Shown: one piece after another, positions 1 to 7,003 of the stretch
How positions within the stretch are numbered: position 1 is the stretch's first letter
Layout: each line of letters opens with the position of its first letter
Origin: Gaiellasilicea sp035645095
Lineage (GTDB): Bacteria; Actinomycetota; Thermoleophilia; Gaiellales; Gaiellaceae
Assembly: GCA_035645095.1 (NCBI GenBank)
Contig: DASQNG010000175.1
Span: 1 to 19,319, forward strand
Reading direction: 5' to 3'
Length of the DNA: 19,319 nucleotides
Made by a program: the position numbers and the translations under genes
Notes under the pieces: generated by a model
Seen by the model: only the letters and a program-made list of their open reading frames with translations
The model's database searches: none
What the model was told of the DNA's origin: nothing

Positions 1-486
1 ATCGCATTCGTCGTCGCTCTCGCGTTCGCCGTCCCGGCGACCGCCCTCGCCGCCCCGGCAGAGACGACCACGACCCCGAAGCGGAACATCGTCGGCACGG
101 CGCAGGCCGCCGGCGGCTTCACCACGCTGCTCACGCTCGCGAAGCAGGCCGGGCTCGTCGGCGCCCTCTCCGGCCCCGGCAAGCTGACCGTCTTCGCCCC
201 GACGGACGCCGCCTTCAAGCAGGTGCCGAAGGCGACGCTGACGAAGCTCCGAAACGATAAGGCGCTCCTGAAGCGCGTCCTCCTGTACCACGTCGTCGAG
301 GGCCAAGGGCCGGCCACCAAGGTGGTGTCCCTCCGCTCGGCGAGGACGCTCGCCGGCCCGTCGGTGAAGATCCGCGTCACCGGTAAGACGGTCCGCGTCG
401 ACGGCGCGAGGGTCATGAAGACCGACATCCGGGCGACGAACGGGATCATCCACGTGATCGACCGGGTGCTGATCCCCTCCTCGTAG
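1..486 (+). CDS. Fasciclin (FAS1) domain secreted protein, 5' end missing
   Basis: The reading frame is open from base 1 to the TAG at 484-486, giving 161 residues; the start lies before the window. The first residues are hydrophobic and end in ATALA followed by AP, which looks like the end of a signal peptide with a cleavage site, so the protein is probably exported. A short threonine-rich linker (ETTTTP) follows, then one FAS1 domain: the TVFAPTDAAF motif near residues 63-72, LLYHVVEG in the middle, and the closing NGIIHVIDRVLIP. These are the conserved H1 and H2 blocks of the family. FAS1 domains usually mediate adhesion or surface contacts; the partner here is unknown. The gene is convergent with hisIE, and the two stop codons abut with no base between them. 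Confidence 0.88.
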   Translation: MAFVVALAFAVPATALAAPAETTTTPKRNIVGTAQAAGGFTTLLTLAKQAGLVGALSGPGKLTVFAPTDAAFKQVPKATLTKLRNDKALLKRVLLYHVVEGQGPATKVVSLRSARTLAGPSVKIRVTGKTVRVDGARVMKTDIRATNGIIHVIDRVLIPSS

Positions 487-496
487 CTAGGCGGAG
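477..496. terminator. Imperfect palindrome centred on two abutting stop codons
   Basis: The 20 bases centred between 486 and 487 form an imperfect palindrome: CTCC at 477-480 pairs with GGAG at 493-496, and TAG/CTA form the core. That core is the stop codon of the FAS1 gene (484-486) and, on the other strand, the stop of hisIE (487-489). It could act as a small bidirectional 3'-end hairpin. There is no T tract and the stem has mismatches, so termination is only a guess. Confidence 0.25.
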
Positions 497-1035
497 ACGC
501 GGCGCGCGAGCTCGGCCTCGACGTCCTCGGGGCCGAGTCCGCGCGCCGCGAGCAGCACGTAGAGGTGGAAGACGAGATCCGCCGCCTCCTCGACGACGCG
601 CTCGTCGGACTCCCCCGCGCCGGCGAGCGCCGCCTCGAGCCCCTCCTCCCCCACCTTGCGCGCGGCGCGGCGTGGGTCGTCGAGGAGGGAGACGGCGTAC
701 GAACCCTCCGGCCGGTCCGCCTCGCGCTCCTTGATCCGGCGCCAGAGCCACGGCGCGAAGCAGGAGGCGGCGCCGGTGTGGCACGCGGGGCCGGCCGGAT
801 GCACGCGCAGCAGCAGCGCGTCGCCGTCGCAATCGTCGCGCAGCTCCTCGACCGCCAGTGTGTTCCCGGACGTCTCGCCCTTGCGCCAGAGGCGGCCGCG
901 GGAGCGGCTCCAGAACCACGCCTCGCCGGTCTCCCGCGTCAGCCGTTGCGCCTCGTCGTCCATCCACGCGAGCATCAGCACGCGGCCGCTCGAGGCGTCC
1001 TGGACGATCGCGGGGGTCAGCTCCGGACGCTCCAT
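487..1035 (-). CDS. hisIE: Bifunctional phosphoribosyl-AMP cyclohydrolase / phosphoribosyl-ATP pyrophosphatase (HisIE)
   Basis: This 182-residue protein carries out steps 2 and 3 of histidine synthesis: hydrolysis of PR-ATP to PR-AMP and opening of the adenine ring. The N-terminal HisI domain (about 1-105) has the signature WSRSRGRLWRKGETSGN (42-58), the DCDGD metal site (68-72) and the zinc cysteines C85 and C92 in ACHTGAASCF. The C-terminal HisE domain (about 115-180) shows RKVGEEGLEAALA and the EEAADLVFHLYVLL helix with the acidic residues that bind magnesium. The ATG at 1033-1035 is chosen because the HisI domain begins directly after it; it overlaps the end of hisF by 19 bases. This is the last gene of the his operon. 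HisIE fusions are common in bacteria. Confidence 0.95.
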   Translation of the reverse strand: MERPELTPAIVQDASSGRVLMLAWMDDEAQRLTRETGEAWFWSRSRGRLWRKGETSGNTLAVEELRDDCDGDALLLRVHPAGPACHTGAASCFAPWLWRRIKEREADRPEGSYAVSLLDDPRRAARKVGEEGLEAALAGAGESDERVVEEAADLVFHLYVLLAARGLGPEDVEAELARRVSA

Positions 1036-1754
1036 CCGGCCTCCCTCAGCTCCTGCTTCAGCTCCGGTAGCCGCTCCGGCCGCTCGTGCACGATCGACGC
1101 GACGAGCGCCGCCGCGGCGCCCGCGCGGAACGCCTGCGCGAGATGCGCCGCCTCGCCGGCGCCGCCGGAGGCGATCAGAGGGACACCGACGGCTGCCGCA
1201 ACCGCCGCGGTCAGCTCGAGGTCGTAGCCGTCCCGCGTCCCGTCCGCGTCGATCGAGGTGAGGAGCAGCTCCCCCGCGCCCCGGCGCACCGCCTCGCACG
1301 CCCACGCCGCGGCAGCGAGGCCGCGCGGGCGCTTGCCGCCGTGCGTGACGACCTCGCCGCCGCGCGCGTCGATCGCGCAGACGACGGCCTGGCTGCCGAA
1401 CTCGTCCGCGAGCTCCGTCAGGAGCTCGGGCGTGTCGACGGCGGCCCGGTTCACCGCGACCTTGTCCGCGCCGGCGCGGAGGAGCGTCTGCGCGTCGTCG
1501 CGGCCGCCGATGCCGCCGCCGACGGTGAACGGGATCTCGAGCCGCTCCGCCGCGCGCTCGACGAGCGAGAGCGGGCTCCGCCCCTCCACCGTCGCCGCGA
1601 CGTCGAGGAAGACGAGCTCGTCCGCGCCGAGCTCCGAGTACCGCTCCGCGAGCTCGACCGGGTCGCCGACGTCGCGCAGCTGCTGAAACCGGACCCCCTT
1701 GACGACGCGGCCGCCGGCCACATCCAGGCACGGGATCACGCGCTTCTTCACCAT
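1017..1754 (-). CDS. hisF: Imidazole glycerol phosphate synthase cyclase subunit HisF
   Basis: HisF (245 residues) uses ammonia from the HisH glutaminase to convert PRFAR into imidazole glycerol phosphate and AICAR. It is a beta/alpha barrel. The catalytic aspartates are visible at D11 (RVIPCLDV) and D129 (CAIDARGG). The phosphate-binding loops are VGGGIG (78-83) and the glycine-rich IASGGAG near the C-terminus. The start is the ATG at 1752-1754, since MVKKRVIPCLDV matches the family's usual N-terminus; a start four codons upstream is possible but less likely. The ATG lies just inside the 3' end of hisH (7-base overlap), which fits translational coupling of the two subunits. Confidence 0.96.
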   Translation of the reverse strand: MVKKRVIPCLDVAGGRVVKGVRFQQLRDVGDPVELAERYSELGADELVFLDVAATVEGRSPLSLVERAAERLEIPFTVGGGIGGRDDAQTLLRAGADKVAVNRAAVDTPELLTELADEFGSQAVVCAIDARGGEVVTHGGKRPRGLAAAAWACEAVRRGAGELLLTSIDADGTRDGYDLELTAAVAAAVGVPLIASGGAGEAAHLAQAFRAGAAAALVASIVHERPERLPELKQELREAGWSVRS

Positions 1755-2341
1755 CCGCCGGCCCACGCCAGGGTGTTGCGGAGGAAGCGTGCGCCGGCCG
1801 CGCCGCTCCGCTCCGGATGGAACTGCACACCCGCGAGCGGGCCGGCCTCGACCGCGGCGACGAGCGGACTGCCGTGCTCGACGAGGGCCGTCGCGACGTC
1901 GTCCCGCGGCTCCGCCGCGTAGCTGTGCGCGAAGTAGACGTCGGCGCCGTCGAGCCCCCCGAGGAGGGGCGAGGCGCGCACCACGCCGAGGTCGTTCCAG
2001 CCCATGTGCGGAACCAGGCGCGCCCGCAGCCGCCGCACCGGCCCGCGCAGGAGCCCGAGGCCGCTGCCGCCCTCCTCGCTCTCGTCGAAGAGGAGCTGAA
2101 GGCCGACGCAGATCCCGAGCGTCGGCCGGTCGCGCTCGGCGCGCGTCCGCAGCGCGCCTGCCAGCGCACCGAGCCCGCGGGCGGCGCTACGGACGTGGCC
2201 GACGCCGGCGACGACGACGAGCTGCGCCTCGGTCACCTCCCCGGGGTCGGTCGAGAGGGCGACGGTCGCGCCCGCCCGGCCGAAGGCCGCCGCGACGCTG
2301 CGGACGTTGCCGGCGCCGTGGTCGGCGAGAACGACCCTCAC
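1748..2341 (-). CDS. hisH: Imidazole glycerol phosphate synthase glutaminase subunit HisH
   Basis: HisH (197 residues) is the class I glutamine amidotransferase that feeds ammonia to HisF. The nucleophile is C78 in GICVGLQLLF, and the other triad residues are H175 and E177 in VQFHPERSG. The N-terminus (VVLADHGAGNVRSV) and the PHMGWNDL and YFAHSY segments are typical HisH. The GTG at 2339-2341 is chosen as start because it begins exactly at the family N-terminus and overlaps the TGA stop of hisCB in a GTGA junction. Length is normal for the family. The loop after the first GVG reads GVGHVRSA rather than the more usual GVGAF form, a minor departure. Confidence 0.95.
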   Translation of the reverse strand: MRVVLADHGAGNVRSVAAAFGRAGATVALSTDPGEVTEAQLVVVAGVGHVRSAARGLGALAGALRTRAERDRPTLGICVGLQLLFDESEEGGSGLGLLRGPVRRLRARLVPHMGWNDLGVVRASPLLGGLDGADVYFAHSYAAEPRDDVATALVEHGSPLVAAVEAGPLAGVQFHPERSGAAGARFLRNTLAWAGGW

Positions 2342-3906
2342 GCGAGCCCCTTCGTCGAGCGGACGCCAGCGGCAGCGGGCGCGCAGGCGGCACCCAGTGC
2401 CCGCCCGAGCGCCTTGAACGCGGCCTCGGCGACGTGATGGTCGTCGGCGCCGGAGGCGGTGAGGTGCAGGGTGAAGCCGCCGGCGAGCGCGAGCCGCTCG
2501 AGCGCGTGGCGCAGCAGCGAGAGCGGGAGCCCGCCGACGCGGTCGCCGGTGAACGCGAGAGCGATCTCCGCGTGCGGTCGGCGCACCAGGTCGACGGCGA
2601 CGACCGCACGCGCCTCGTCCATCGGCACCGTCGCGTCGCCGTAGCGCGCGATGCCGTCGCGCGAGCCGAGCGCCTGCGCGAGCGCCTCGCCGAGCGTTGC
2701 GAGGCAATCCTCGACCGTGTGATGGGCGTCGACGTCGAGGTCGCCGCCCGCGAGCAGCTCGAGGCCGAAGCCGGCGTGGAAGGCGGCCAGTGTGAGCAGG
2801 TGGTCGAGGAAGCCGATACCCGTCGCGACGCGGGCTGGCGCGGCGTCGTCGAGGTCGAGCGAGAGCCGCAGTGCCGTCTCCGTGCTCACGCGGGACACGA
2901 AGGCGGTGCGGCCCGGCACTTCCGGCGCCTTCACGCCGAGCGCGCGCAGCAGCACGTCGTTCTCTCGCGGGAGCCGCAGCGTCACGCGGATCCCGCCGGC
3001 GAAGACGCGGACGACGAGACCCTGCGTCTCGAGCCGCTCGCCCAGCGGCTCGTCGGTCGGGATCCAGACGAAGTTGGTCGCGGTCGGCGGCGCCTCGTAC
3101 CCGGCCGCCGTGAGCGCGCCGCGGACGCGCTCGCGCTCCGCGAGCGTGGGCCGGACGTCGAGCCGAGGCTCGCGGAGGGCCGCCGCGGCGATCGCCGCCG
3201 CCGGGCCGCTGACGCTCGCGGGCGCGCGGCGGAGCTCGAGCTCGGCGGCGACCGCCGGCGCGGCGAGCGCGTAGCCGACCCGGAGCGAGGCGAAGCCGAA
3301 GGCCTTCGACAGCGTCCGCAGGACGACGAGGTTGCGGTGCTCCTCGAGCAACGGCACGCACGTGACGCCGGCGAACTCGTGGTAGGCCTCGTCCACGACG
3401 ACCGCGGCGTCGGGATGCGCGGCCGCCAGCGCGCCGATCTCCTCCTGCCGGCGCAGCTCGCCGGTGGGGTTGTTCGGGTTGCACACCCAGATCAGGTCGG
3501 CGCCGGTCGGATCGTCGGTCAACTCGGCCCCTTCGAGCAGGGTGACGAGCCGGTACACGACATAGGTCGGCGGCGTCCACGCGGCGCGGCGGCCCGGCCC
3601 GAGGTACGCGCGCGCACACAGGGCGATCAGGTCGTCCGCGCCAGCACCCACGACCACCTGCTCGGGCGTCACGCCGCAGTAGGAGGCAGCGGCCTCGCGC
3701 AGGTCACGGTAGCTCCCCTCCGGGTATTCGTTCAGGCGGGCGAAGCTCTCACCGAGGGGAACCTGCGGCACGCCCGGGAGGGGCGGCGTGTTCTGGTCGA
3801 AGCGCAGCACCTGCTCGGGACGCAGGCCGTGGCGCGCCGCCACGTCGGCGGCGGTCGGCGCCCACGCGTAGGCGGCGTACTCGTCCGGCAGCGGGCGCGG
3901 CCTCAC
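2338..3906 (-). CDS. hisCB: Fused histidinol-phosphate aminotransferase / imidazoleglycerol-phosphate dehydratase (HisC-HisB)
   Basis: One continuous frame of 522 residues encodes two enzymes. Residues 1 to about 324 are HisC, a PLP-dependent class I/II aminotransferase: CNPNNPTGE (142-150), DEAYHEF (172-178) and the PLP lysine K201 in LSKAFGFASLRVGY. Residues from about 330 to 522 are HisB dehydratase: RTAFVSRVSTET, GFLDHLL (365-371), the metal motif DAHHTVED (393-400) and the second motif DDHHVAEAAFKALGRAL. No histidinol phosphatase domain is present, unlike E. coli HisB. The start is the GTG at 3904-3906 overlapping the hisD stop (GTGA). No stop separates the two domains; the linker is about five residues. 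An internal GTG at 2917-2919 with AAGG upstream might also produce HisB alone. Confidence 0.9.
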   Translation of the reverse strand: MRPRPLPDEYAAYAWAPTAADVAARHGLRPEQVLRFDQNTPPLPGVPQVPLGESFARLNEYPEGSYRDLREAAASYCGVTPEQVVVGAGADDLIALCARAYLGPGRRAAWTPPTYVVYRLVTLLEGAELTDDPTGADLIWVCNPNNPTGELRRQEEIGALAAAHPDAAVVVDEAYHEFAGVTCVPLLEEHRNLVVLRTLSKAFGFASLRVGYALAAPAVAAELELRRAPASVSGPAAAIAAAALREPRLDVRPTLAERERVRGALTAAGYEAPPTATNFVWIPTDEPLGERLETQGLVVRVFAGGIRVTLRLPRENDVLLRALGVKAPEVPGRTAFVSRVSTETALRLSLDLDDAAPARVATGIGFLDHLLTLAAFHAGFGLELLAGGDLDVDAHHTVEDCLATLGEALAQALGSRDGIARYGDATVPMDEARAVVAVDLVRRPHAEIALAFTGDRVGGLPLSLLRHALERLALAGGFTLHLTASGADDHHVAEAAFKALGRALGAACAPAAAGVRSTKGLA

Positions 3907-5045
3907 AGCGCCTCCAGCGCCGCCGCGTGGCGCGGGAAGCCCTCGACGCGCGCGAGCGGGAGCGCGAGGGCGCGCGCGGCGCGCAGCCCCTCGTCGCTCG
4001 CAGTCACGTACTGCACGGGCTTCAGGAACGTCTCGAGGCCGATCCCTCCGCTCCCGCGCGCGAGGCCGCCCGTCGGCAGCACGTGGGTCGCGCCCGCCGC
4101 GTAGTCGCCGACGACTGCCGCGGTGCGCACGAAGACCGTGCCGGCGTTCGCGACACGCTCCGCCGCAGCCTCGGCGCCGTCGACCCAGAGCTCGAGGTGC
4201 TCGGGCGCGTAGTCGTCGGCCGCCGCGAGTGCTTCGTCCAGCGAGCCGACGTCGCGCACGACCACGTTCGGCGCGTCGCGGACGAGGTCGCCCACCCGTC
4301 TCGTCAGCTCCCGGTCGAGCGAGAGCAGGATCGCCTCGCTGTCCGGGCCGTGCTCCGCCTGCGCGAGCAGGTCGGCGGCGCAGCGCTCGGCCGTGGCGGT
4401 CGCATCGGCCACCACGACCACCTCGCTCGGCCCGGCGGGCAGGTCGATCCCGCACGTGCTCGAGACGAGCAGCTTGGCCGCGGTGACGTAGCGGTTACCC
4501 GGCCCAACGACCTTGTCGACGCGCGCGATCGTCTCCGTCCCGTAGGCGAGCGCCGCGACGGCCTGCGCCCCGCCGACCGCGTACACCTCGTCGAGGCCGA
4601 GCGCGGCCGCAGTCGCGAGCGTCGCCTCCGACGGCATCGGCGTGACGACGGCGATTCGGGGCACGCCAGCGACCTGAGCCGGGACTGCTGCCATCACGAG
4701 CGACGACGGATAGGCGGCGCGGCCGCCCGGGACGTAGACGCCGACCGAGGAGAGCGGCCGCCAGCGCCGCGCGGCCCGCACTCCGGGTACCGCCTCGACC
4801 GACGTATCCGGCGGCCGCTGCGGCAGCGAGAACGTTCGCACCGCCCCCGCCAGCGCCCGCACCGCCGCGAGCACGTCCTCCGGCAGCCGCGCCGCCGCGA
4901 GCCGCTCCGTCGATACACGCAGCTCCTGCCGCTCGCCGTCGAGCCGCTCCGTCCACTCCGCCACCGCGGCGTCACCACGCGCGCGCACGTCCGCCACGAT
5001 CTCCGCCACCCGCGGCAGCACCTCCTCGAGGCCGGCGCCTCTCAC
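3903..5045 (-). CDS. hisD: Histidinol dehydrogenase HisD, compact form
   Basis: HisD performs the last two steps, oxidising histidinol to histidine with two NAD+. The 380-residue protein keeps the zinc ligands of the E. coli enzyme: Q229 and H232 in LLAQAEHGPDSEA, D314 in VVGDYAAGATHVLPT, and H373 in FPRHAAALEAL. The catalytic pair E282-H283 (YAPEHLEL) and the substrate loop CGIDLPAGPSEVVVVAD are intact. It is about 50 residues shorter than the usual 430: roughly 27 are missing from the N-terminus and a further stretch between LTRRVGDLV and the VVVRDVG strand. The GTG at 5043-5045 is the start, overlapping the hisG stop in GTGA; the frame remains open upstream but the residues there are not HisD-like. 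Confidence 0.94.
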   Translation of the reverse strand: MRGAGLEEVLPRVAEIVADVRARGDAAVAEWTERLDGERQELRVSTERLAAARLPEDVLAAVRALAGAVRTFSLPQRPPDTSVEAVPGVRAARRWRPLSSVGVYVPGGRAAYPSSLVMAAVPAQVAGVPRIAVVTPMPSEATLATAAALGLDEVYAVGGAQAVAALAYGTETIARVDKVVGPGNRYVTAAKLLVSSTCGIDLPAGPSEVVVVADATATAERCAADLLAQAEHGPDSEAILLSLDRELTRRVGDLVRDAPNVVVRDVGSLDEALAAADDYAPEHLELWVDGAEAAAERVANAGTVFVRTAAVVGDYAAGATHVLPTGGLARGSGGIGLETFLKPVQYVTASDEGLRAARALALPLARVEGFPRHAAALEAL

Positions 5046-5932
5046 GGGACGAGCCGCTCGACCGGCAGCACGAGGATCGACGAGGCACCCGCGGCCTTCA
5101 GGGGCGAGAGCAGGTTCCACAGGTCGTCGGCCTCGACGGCCGCGTGCACGGCGATCTCGCCCTCGGCGGCGAGCGAGACGACGGAGGGTGCCCCCATGCT
5201 CGGCAGGAGCTCGCGGATCGCGGGCAGCGCCGACTCGGGCGCGTTCATCATCAGGTAGCGGCGCCGGCGCGCGGCCACGACGCCGCCGAGCATCAGCTGC
5301 AGGCGCTCGACCAGCTCGCGCTTGCCGTCGAGCGCCCGGCTGCTGCCCACCAGCACCGCCTGCGACTCGAGCAGCGTCCCTACGAGCCGCAGCCCGTTCG
5401 CGCTCGCGGTCGAGCCGGTCGAGACGAGGTCGACGACGGCGTCCGCGAGGCCGAGCCGCGGCGCCGCCTCGACGGAACCCGAGATCGGGACGAGCTGCGC
5501 CTCCACCCCGACGCGCGCGAGGCACGTGCGGGTCGAGACGGGGTAGGCCGTCGCGACCCGGAGCCCGTCCAGAGACATGACGTCCTGCTGCGGCGCGTCC
5601 TCCGGGACTGCAGCCGCGAGCCGACAGTGCGCGAACCCGAGCTCCGCGAGCACGAGCACGTCCGCCTCCGTCTCGGCGACGAGGTTCGCACCCGTGATGC
5701 CGAGGTCCACGACCCCGTCCTGCACGTACTCGGGGATGTCGTGCGCGCGGACGAGGAGAAGGTCGACGGCGGCATTCGCGCACGGCACGAGCAGCGCGCG
5801 CTCCGACGCCTCGAAGGAGAGGCCGGCGTCGGCGCAGAGCCGCTGCGCCGGCTCAGCCATCCGGCCCTTCGAGGGGACGGCGAGGGTGAGCCGGCCGTTC
5901 GCGCCGGCCCGCGTGAACCCGTTCCGGTGCAC
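5042..5932 (-). CDS. hisG: ATP phosphoribosyltransferase HisG, long form
   Basis: HisG joins ATP and PRPP in the first, committed step of histidine synthesis. At 296 residues this is the long, homohexameric type with a C-terminal regulatory domain, so no HisZ partner is needed and direct feedback inhibition by histidine is expected. Visible features are LTLAVPSKGRM near the N-terminus, DLGITGANLV, the PRPP loop DLVSTGSTASANGLRLV, and the ACT-like tail from about residue 220 to 296 (AVEADDLWNLLSPLKAAGASSILVLPVERLV). The GTG at 5930-5932 is one base after the stop of the TrpR-like gene. This leaves about 12 residues before the usual family start, so a later start cannot be excluded. Confidence 0.95.
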   Translation of the reverse strand: MHRNGFTRAGANGRLTLAVPSKGRMAEPAQRLCADAGLSFEASERALLVPCANAAVDLLLVRAHDIPEYVQDGVVDLGITGANLVAETEADVLVLAELGFAHCRLAAAVPEDAPQQDVMSLDGLRVATAYPVSTRTCLARVGVEAQLVPISGSVEAAPRLGLADAVVDLVSTGSTASANGLRLVGTLLESQAVLVGSSRALDGKRELVERLQLMLGGVVAARRRRYLMMNAPESALPAIRELLPSMGAPSVVSLAAEGEIAVHAAVEADDLWNLLSPLKAAGASSILVLPVERLVP

Positions 5933-5933
5933 G

Positions 5934-6269
5934 TCAGCCGCGCTTCCGCTTCGGCCGGATGCGCTCGAGCGCGATCCGGTAGCCGCCCGTGCCGTGGCGC
6001 AGCCACTGGGCGACGCGCGTGACGGTCGCGGTGCTCGTCGGCACGCGCTCCGCGATCTCGACGTACGACACGCCCTCGTCGAGCAGCCGCACCGTCTGCC
6101 AGCGGTGCGCGAGCGCCTCGAGCTCCGGGAGCGTGCAGAGGTCGCGCAGGAACCGCTTCACCTCGTCCGGCCCGCGCAGCGCGACGACGGCGTCGGCGAG
6201 CGCGTCGAGCCCCGGCAGGGGCTCGACGTCACGCGCCGACTGGGGGAGGACGCTGGTCACGGCCGTCAT
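5934..6269 (-). CDS. YerC/YecD-type TrpR-family DNA-binding regulator, probable his operon repressor
   Basis: This 111-residue protein belongs to the TrpR superfamily, YerC/YecD branch. The central helices contain LPELEALAHRWQTVRLLDEG, and the helix-turn-helix is SYVEIAERVPTSTATVTRV followed by QWLRHGTGGYRIALERI, which is highly characteristic. The C-terminus is basic (RPKRKRG). It is the first gene of the his operon, one base before hisG and divergent from hisA. From established knowledge, TrpR-type repressors sense an amino acid and shut off its synthesis; control of his genes by histidine is inferred from position. The ATG at 6267-6269 directly abuts a triple 8-bp repeat (6270-6293), a likely autoregulatory operator. 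Confidence 0.9.
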   Translation of the reverse strand: MTAVTSVLPQSARDVEPLPGLDALADAVVALRGPDEVKRFLRDLCTLPELEALAHRWQTVRLLDEGVSYVEIAERVPTSTATVTRVAQWLRHGTGGYRIALERIRPKRKRG

Positions 6270-6293
6270 GTTAGCGTGTTAGCGTGTTAGCAC
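6270..6293. repeat. Three tandem 8-bp repeats between and across divergent start codons; candidate operator
   Basis: GTTAGCGT occurs at 6270-6277 and 6278-6285, and GTTAGCAC at 6286-6293; GTTAGC is invariant with a period of 8 bp. The array begins next to the ATG of the TrpR-like gene (minus strand, 6269) and contains the GTG of hisA (6284). The third unit with its flanks reads CGTG-TTAG-CACG, with perfect 4-bp inverted arms. TrpR-family dimers are known to bind operator DNA in tandem at about 8-bp offsets, so the array suits the neighbouring regulator. Binding itself is inferred. Confidence 0.6.
6272..6277 (+). promoter_or_regulatory. Candidate -10 box for leaderless hisA transcription
   Basis: TAGCGT matches the actinobacterial -10 form TANNNT and is followed by exactly six bases before the GTG start of hisA at 6284. 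No Shine-Dalgarno is visible and the only in-frame upstream space is the coding region of the opposite gene, so a leaderless message is plausible. The box lies within the first repeat of the candidate operator, so a bound repressor would block it. No clear -35 box was found. Confidence 0.45.
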
Positions 6294-7003
6294 GCAAGCT
6301 CACCGTCTACCCTGCTGTCGACGTCCTCGACGGCCGCGTCGTCCGGCTCGAGCAGGGACGGCGGGAACGGGTGACGGTCGAGGGCGGCGACCCCGTCGAG
6401 GCGGCGCTCTGCTTCGCCGCAGACGGAGCCGAGTGGCTCCACCTCGTCGACCTCGACGGCGCGTTCGGCTCCGCGGCCTCCCTCCGGCTCGTGCGGCGCG
6501 TCGCCGCCGCGACCGACGTCCCGCTGCAGGTCGGCGGCGGGCTGCGCACCCTCGACGCGGTCGCCGCCGCACTCGATGCCGGCGCCGCGCGGGCGCTCGT
6601 CGGCACCGCCGCGCTCGACCCCGGCTTCCTCGGCCGGGCGGCGAGCCGCTTCGGCGAACGGATCGCCGTCGCGGTCGACGCGCGCGACGGGCGCGTCGTC
6701 GTGGAGGGCTGGACTCGCAGCGAGGCGTCGTCGCCCGTACAGCTTGCTCGCGCGTGCGCCGAGGCCGGCATCCGCCGGCTCCTCGTCACGAGCACGCGCC
6801 GCGACGGGACGCTCGCGGGGCCGGACCTCCCGCTGCTCGAGGAGGTCCTCGCCGTCGGGCTGCCGGTCGTCGCCGCCGGAGGGGTCGCGTCGCTCGACGA
6901 CCTGCGGACGCTGCGCGACCTCGGCTGCGAAGGCGCCGTCGCCGGCAGCGCGCTCTGGCGCGGGCGTTTCACGCTTCGCCAGGCGGTGAGTCTCGACGGA
7001 TGA
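6284..7003 (+). CDS. hisA: Phosphoribosylformimino-AICAR-P isomerase HisA (HisA/PriA family)
   Basis: HisA (239 residues) isomerises ProFAR to PRFAR, the step before HisF/HisH. It is a beta/alpha barrel with the catalytic aspartates in VYPAVDVLDG (N-terminus) and VAVDARDGRV (middle), phosphate loops at VGGGLRT and AAGGVASLDDL, and the RDGTLAGPD segment. Its resemblance to actinobacterial PriA (AVDVLDGRVVRLEQG, FTLRQAV near the C-terminus) leaves open a dual HisA/TrpF role; sequence inspection alone cannot settle that. The GTG at 6284 is the only start that gives a normal N-terminus. It lies in the triple repeat, divergent from the TrpR-like gene, so hisA and the main his operon may be co-regulated. 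Its stop overlaps the next gene as ATGA. Confidence 0.95.
   Translation: MLARKLTVYPAVDVLDGRVVRLEQGRRERVTVEGGDPVEAALCFAADGAEWLHLVDLDGAFGSAASLRLVRRVAAATDVPLQVGGGLRTLDAVAAALDAGAARALVGTAALDPGFLGRAASRFGERIAVAVDARDGRVVVEGWTRSEASSPVQLARACAEAGIRRLLVTSTRRDGTLAGPDLPLLEEVLAVGLPVVAAGGVASLDDLRTLRDLGCEGAVAGSALWRGRFTLRQAVSLDG

Noticed and set aside
1699..4104. A long plus-strand open frame across hisH and hisCB
   Set aside because: It is a shadow of the his genes with low-complexity composition, while the minus-strand genes have clear catalytic motifs.
3906..4455. Extension of the hisC frame upstream to 4455
   Set aside because: The residues there are the antisense-like arginine-rich shadow of hisD; the GTG at 3906 gives the normal HisC N-terminus.
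6268..6282. A four-codon plus-strand ORF (ATG TTA GCG TGT TAG) as a leader peptide for hisA
   Set aside because: It has no histidine codons and no ribosome site, and it is made of the tandem repeats; an attenuation leader would need a run of histidines.
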